NCBI GenBank assembly: GCA_000226015.1
Contig: JH152783.1
Span: 100,600 to 123,630, forward strand
Length of the DNA: 23,031 bases
Direction of reading: 5' to 3'
From: Mnemiopsis leidyi
Lineage: Eukaryota > Ctenophora > Tentaculata > Lobata > Bolinopsidae
Shown: one piece after another, positions 19,101 through 23,031 of the stretch
Position numbering within the stretch: the stretch's first letter is position 1
Layout: each line of letters begins with the position of its first letter
Translations under genes and position numbers: made by a program
Notes under the pieces: model-generated
What the model was told of the DNA's origin: nothing
What the model saw: only the letters and a program-made list of their open reading frames with translations
The model's database searches: none

Positions 19101-20959
19101 CTAGGCTCGTTGCTGGATTGTAGGGTTGATGCTGTTGTACGGGTTGTAAGGGTGAGTCAGAGTCACTAAGTTAGAAACCGGGCTGACTCTCGGATACATT
19201 TCCCCCTGACTCCGGGCACTAGCTGGAATCTCTCTGAAATGGCAAGTTGGTTGCTTCGGGAATATGTTACATTTCAATTTAGCTGCTCTCGTTTAATTTG
19301 GAGACACGTTTATAATCAGGATGATCTTCATGAAAATATAATTGCTAATTTCTATAAATGACTTGGTTTCAAGGGTTTGTCTGTAAAAAGAACGGTTCTC
19401 CTCTGTTTATAGCTGTACCTGTGAGTTAGAGTTTGAGTGGTGGCCGGTTTCAAATAGTGTGCCGGCTGAGTCGTACCTGGACGAACATATCCGGCGTAGC
19501 CTGATATGTTGGCTTTTCTGGAAGAAATTCTCACTTTAGAAAAGTCTGGAGTATTTGGTATTTTGAAAAATTATTGGAGCTAATGAGCTGCAAATTTCCG
19601 AGCTTGTATTAATTGTGGCTGCGGTGTGAACATATTGTTGACAACAACTTTTTGTTGGAAGACGATAATTAACTCTTTACCACTGTGCATGAAACAGTAA
19701 AATTTCAAATTACTGTGCAACCAAATTGTTCCGAATGTTACACCCCTGGTCACATACTCAATACCATACCCCTGGGCACGTTGACCAACCTACGAACCTG
19801 GAAACGGCAGTGGCAGGAGGCAAGTCACGCTTGACATCGGTCTTCTTGACAAGCTGGCTGTCTGGGGAACCCAGCTCTCCAGATACTAGAGGTACTTCTC
19901 CTGTGTATCCCGGTGTGTACTGGGTCTGTCTGCTTTCTGTGGGAAGGGGTTCTGTTAGGCATTGTACTAAAGTTTTATGTTGAACATTTGCTATGATAGA
20001 TAGGACACCCCTCCAGAATAATGTGATAAGAAAACAAGATCATTACAAGCTATTATGTTATAGCATTACCGCTCACGTAAGCTATTGGTTTGGTGCAGAA
20101 TGTGTGTTTTCGTGGGGAAGCTCTGTCGAAGGCAGGACCCACAGCCTGCCAAGCGTGGGCTTTAGACTCGTATCTCTGTATCTGCTGTTTTACCTGAACC
20201 AGCGTGTGTATACACTTACTGTACACGGTCATAAGAAACATGAAGTTTTATTGAGCAAATTTAAGATGAAACTTGAAATTCTAGGAAGGAACTCAAAAAG
20301 TGAAAGTACAAATTTGTCTTTAAATTTTCTGAGACATGGCCTGATACATTTATATTGACAAGTATCTACTGCTTACCATGTCAGGTTTAGTTTCTCTGAC
20401 AAAAGTCTTGCTTGTTGGAGTACTCTTCACAGTCCAGGGGATTTCCTCCATTGCTTTGTGAGATACCGAGGTGTACCGAGTTTTTATCTCCAGAGCATCT
20501 CTCTCATTTTTAGCGGCCGGTAGTGCAGCCTGGAGAATTGATATTAGTTTAATCTCCAGAGCATCTCTCTCGTTTTTAGCGGCCGGTAGTGCAGCCTGGA
20601 GGATAGATATTAGTTTAATCTCCAGAGCATCTCTCTCATTTTTAGCGGCCGGTAGTGCAGCCTGGAGGATAGATATTTGTTTTATCTCCAGAGTATCTCT
20701 CTCGTTTTTAGCGGCCGGTAGTGCAGCCTGGAGAATAGATATATACGTACAAGTTGTAGTATGCTTATTGGCTATATACTAGATATAATAGGTGGGCCAT
20801 AGATAAGAGATTAGCTATAGATAAGAGATTGAGAGGAAAAATTACTAAATAATCATTGACAATCAAGTTAACATTTCGTAAAAACCCTTCTTTAGACTTT
20901 ACGGTTACCTGATACTGATGGCTGTCAAAATACATTTCTTTTATCAAATCAGAACCCAA
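19101..20959 (-). CDS. Putative ciliary/axonemal microtubule-associated protein, six exons
   Basis: Exons in transcript order: 20959-20909, 20727-20377, 20193-20070, 19936-19798, 19517-19419 and 19233-19101 (TAG). All introns are GT-AG (133-280 bp) and all phases agree (0,0,1,2,2), giving 298 residues. Layout: short N-terminus MGSDLIKEMYFDSHQYQ; about four copies of a 22-residue helix-like repeat at about 18-105 (LPAAKNERDALEIK); then SHKAMEEIPWTVK; YTPGYTGEVP at 182-191; ISGYAGYVRPG at 226-236; and a Pro/Asn/Tyr-rich tail with HPYNPYNSINP. GYTG-type motifs after Pro or Ile are typical of microtubule inner proteins of cilia and sperm tails (CIMIP2/FAM166-type), which is the basis for the inferred role; no specific orthologue is recognised. 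An X-box-like site lies upstream. Exon 1 and the exact acceptor of exon 2 are the least certain parts. Confidence 0.6.
20486..20743 (-). repeat. 66-bp coding tandem repeat, four copies
   Basis: Copies begin at 20486, 20552, 20618 and 20684 on the plus strand; the last is slightly short. On the minus strand each unit encodes 22 residues (LPAAKNERDALEIK plus LISILQAA). Each unit also contains a pyrimidine-rich TATCYTCCAG or ATTCTCCAG before GCTGCACTACC, matching the splice acceptor used before the most upstream copy. Two copies have CTAAT a few bases further upstream. Confidence 0.97.
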
Positions 20960-21636
20960 TGTCGAGTGTTAATCAAGTTATAAACTTATCAACTAGGCAA
21001 ACAAGAAAATTTCAGAAAAAGTGATAGTTAAACTAAGAGAAAATTATAAATCTATAGATTTTAAGACTTCGTTACAGCAGCTCCGAAATTCACACAGTTG
21101 TTGACTCTAAATCACAGTCATGGCCTACATTCGAATGCTGAGAACATGAATATGCTTCGCAAAAATGAAACTTCAAAGCAAAACGATGAAAATAGTGGAG
21201 GAGTGTGCGATTTATCGAATAAGAATCTCAGAGCTGAATAATGAATAACTATCAATCTACGTGTCACTCGAATATGTCGCAAATGACATTTATTGAATGC
21301 TCAGATTATGTAATTAATACGATATAATTTGCTTGCTGTGCCGTGAGCTACTATACTACTATTATATTGTACTGCTAGTGCTTGTGCAAATTCGATCAAG
21401 TAGCTAATGCGATGTGATAGGAAACGTAAATAGATGCTTCTCACTCTTTTCTAACTCTTCTCACTCTTGTGATCTAATTCTTTGACTTCTATCACAGAAC
21501 TGAAATTTGTTCACTAGACAGGAAGTTTTTGTCTGCTCCTGAAACATTGTACAGTGAGGTTGATTCTAACGATAAACTTTGAAACGATCAACTTTAGCTG
21601 ATAGACAAATGTGAACAAAAAAACCTTCAGGCTTTG

Positions 21637-21696
21637 ATACGAGTAAGACACTGACATGCTAACTTAATACGAGTAAGACACTGACATGTTAACTTA
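21637..21696. repeat. 30-bp tandem duplication
   Basis: Two copies of a unit starting ATACGAGTAAGACACTGACA, differing at about one or two bases. Confidence 0.95.
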
Positions 21697-21851
21697 GTGG
21701 GGGTTCCTACAATTATACTGGACAGAATAAACAAGCTGCAATACTAATAGTCGGACTATAACATTGATTATAGGTCTCTTGTACACATCTACTTGGATTC
21801 ATGTTGTCATGGATACCATCAGATGATTAAGAATGTAGATTGTGTAGTGTA

Positions 21852-21865
21852 GTAACCATGGTAAC
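21852..21865. promoter_or_regulatory. RFX X-box-like motif
   Basis: GTAACCATGGTAAC fits the ciliary X-box consensus (GTNRCC, short spacer, RGYAAC) without mismatch. It lies about 890 bp upstream of the ATG of the putative axonemal gene. A weaker relative, GTTGTCATGGATAC, lies at about 21804-21817. Confidence 0.4.
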
Positions 21866-21869
21866 TTCT

Positions 21870-21913
21870 AGTGTAGTAACTATACAGATCATATACTGCA
21901 CAGTAACTACACT
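21870..21913. repeat. Short inverted repeat beside the X-box
   Basis: AGTGTAGTAACT at 21870 and AGTAACTACACT at 21902 are reverse complements except at one position, with a 20-base loop. AGTGTAGTAAC is also present at 21846. Confidence 0.8.
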
Positions 21914-22958
21914 GAAATAACTTTAATGTAGTAATAACAAGAGGACGTAACGGCATAAACAACACTTTAGACGTAGATTTATCAGTAGTGCTTAATCAAT
22001 TCTACATTAGAATGAGCAGACGGTTCTTTAAAATTGTTCCTTCGCATAGTAATAAACTACCACTACGATAATTAAATACAGCAAAACGCCTGTTTGATGA
22101 ATCGCGATTTAACGTTAATCATTTTTATGCTCTAAGGAATTTACTTACAGAAATTTTGGGGACCATTTGACCTGAAAATGTTGGCAGTTATAAATAAATT
22201 GGCTGTTTGACAAAGTGAGTTTTATATGAATTAGCTGATTATAGCTTCATATATAGTTACTGAAACATTTACGGAGATGCTGATGTGCACTGCAAAATTA
22301 TAATTTCTCGTAACTGAAGACATTTGAACATAGGTTTAGGTTTGTTTTAAAACTTATTAGGTTATCACTCATGTTTGAAAACTGTATGGGTCATTGTACA
22401 AATCGTGTACATTGGTCACTAAATTCATGAGCAGTTCAGGCCACGTGAAAGTTGCGCGCGTTTGCGCGGTTTTTTAAGTGTTCACGCTACAAAAGTTTTA
22501 TTTTCTGATTGTATTTGTCTGGCGTATTCACAATAATTCCCATGGCCCTACTCGGCCCTCCGCAGGTTTCCGGCGACATTTACTGCTTCAATCAACTTCT
22601 CTGCGAAACAGGGCAACAAACTGGCTCGAAAATAGGCATCCCCAAAGTCCAGACCGGCCAGAATTACCGAAACCCAAATTAAGGCCTTAATTAGGGCCCG
22701 AAGGCTCCCGGCCTTGGCTGCACTCTACCGACCATGCAAGACCACCCTGGGGCACGATTGGCCACTTTATGTTTGATCCAGGGCCCCATATCGATGTCTC
22801 ATTATTAGTTTTTGGCATATCGGTATTTCGAAATTTGAACCTTATTTTGGAGTCACGTTGCCTTCTCTAGGTTCTATTTAGGCTTTATATCGTGTTTTAG
22901 ATACTTTGTTTATCTATTGACTTCTTCAGAAGTTCCATTTTTTAGCCAAAATTTTATA

Positions 22959-22991
22959 ATTCCCACGGAATTCCCACGAAATTCCCATGTT
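22959..22991. repeat. 11-bp triplication
   Basis: ATTCCCACGGA, ATTCCCACGAA and ATTCCCATGTT in tandem. Same period and same ATTCCC core as the array at 15259. Confidence 0.85.
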
Positions 22992-23031
22992 TCACAATGT
23001 CTTAGAAATGTACTCACAATATGAGGAATCA

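Larger units (their letters stand above)
20960..23031. other. Upstream / intergenic region without recognised gene
   Basis: No supported gene. Contains a 30-bp duplication (21637-21696), an X-box-like site and GTAAC cluster (21846-21913), a GC-richer island at about 22540-22790 with short open frames in two plus frames (ATG near 22543), and an 11-bp triplication at the right end. The word ATAATTCCCAYGG occurs at 22533 and again at 22956. Confidence 0.4.

Overview
The window looks like nuclear DNA of an invertebrate animal. It is AT-rich, has GT-AG introns mostly of 130-730 bp (one of 4.4 kb), and is full of minisatellites. It carries metazoan-type genes: a rhodopsin-like GPCR, a Golgi carbohydrate sulfotransferase and a probable ciliary/axonemal protein. 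The species cannot be named from the sequence. Several start codons implied by plain ORF calling are GTG or TTG; I used the first in-frame ATG instead.

Layout. 1-515 is a 21-bp minisatellite, followed by a possible terminal exon of a plus-strand gene (522-657). 660-10700 is mostly gene-poor; it has scattered GC-richer islands with short coding-like frames, one possible minus-strand exon (3602-3720) and a probable gene relic (7062-7485) with a frame-breaking 29-bp tandem duplication. 10754-18091 (+) is an eight-exon GPCR gene whose exon phases all agree (392 residues). Its third intron holds a 198-bp in-frame candidate cassette exon built from a 19-bp minisatellite. Its 4.4-kb fourth intron holds, on the opposite strand, an intronless type II membrane sulfotransferase (13785-14990). 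That intron also carries a 21-bp minisatellite with an 11-base N run, an 11-bp array, a 59-bp triplication and a possible gene relic.

18092-19100 is intergenic. 19101-20959 (-) is a phase-consistent six-exon gene of 298 residues. It has a 22-residue helix-like repeat near its N-terminus and GYTG / GYAG motifs like those of microtubule inner proteins of cilia and sperm tails. An RFX X-box-like palindrome lies about 0.9 kb upstream of it (21852-21865). 20960-23031 is otherwise non-coding as far as I can see, with small repeats.

The genes do not form one pathway. The most notable features are architectural: a nested antisense gene in a GPCR intron, an apparently exonised minisatellite whose donor site can pair with its own repeats, and a coding repeat in which every unit carries its own splice-acceptor signal.
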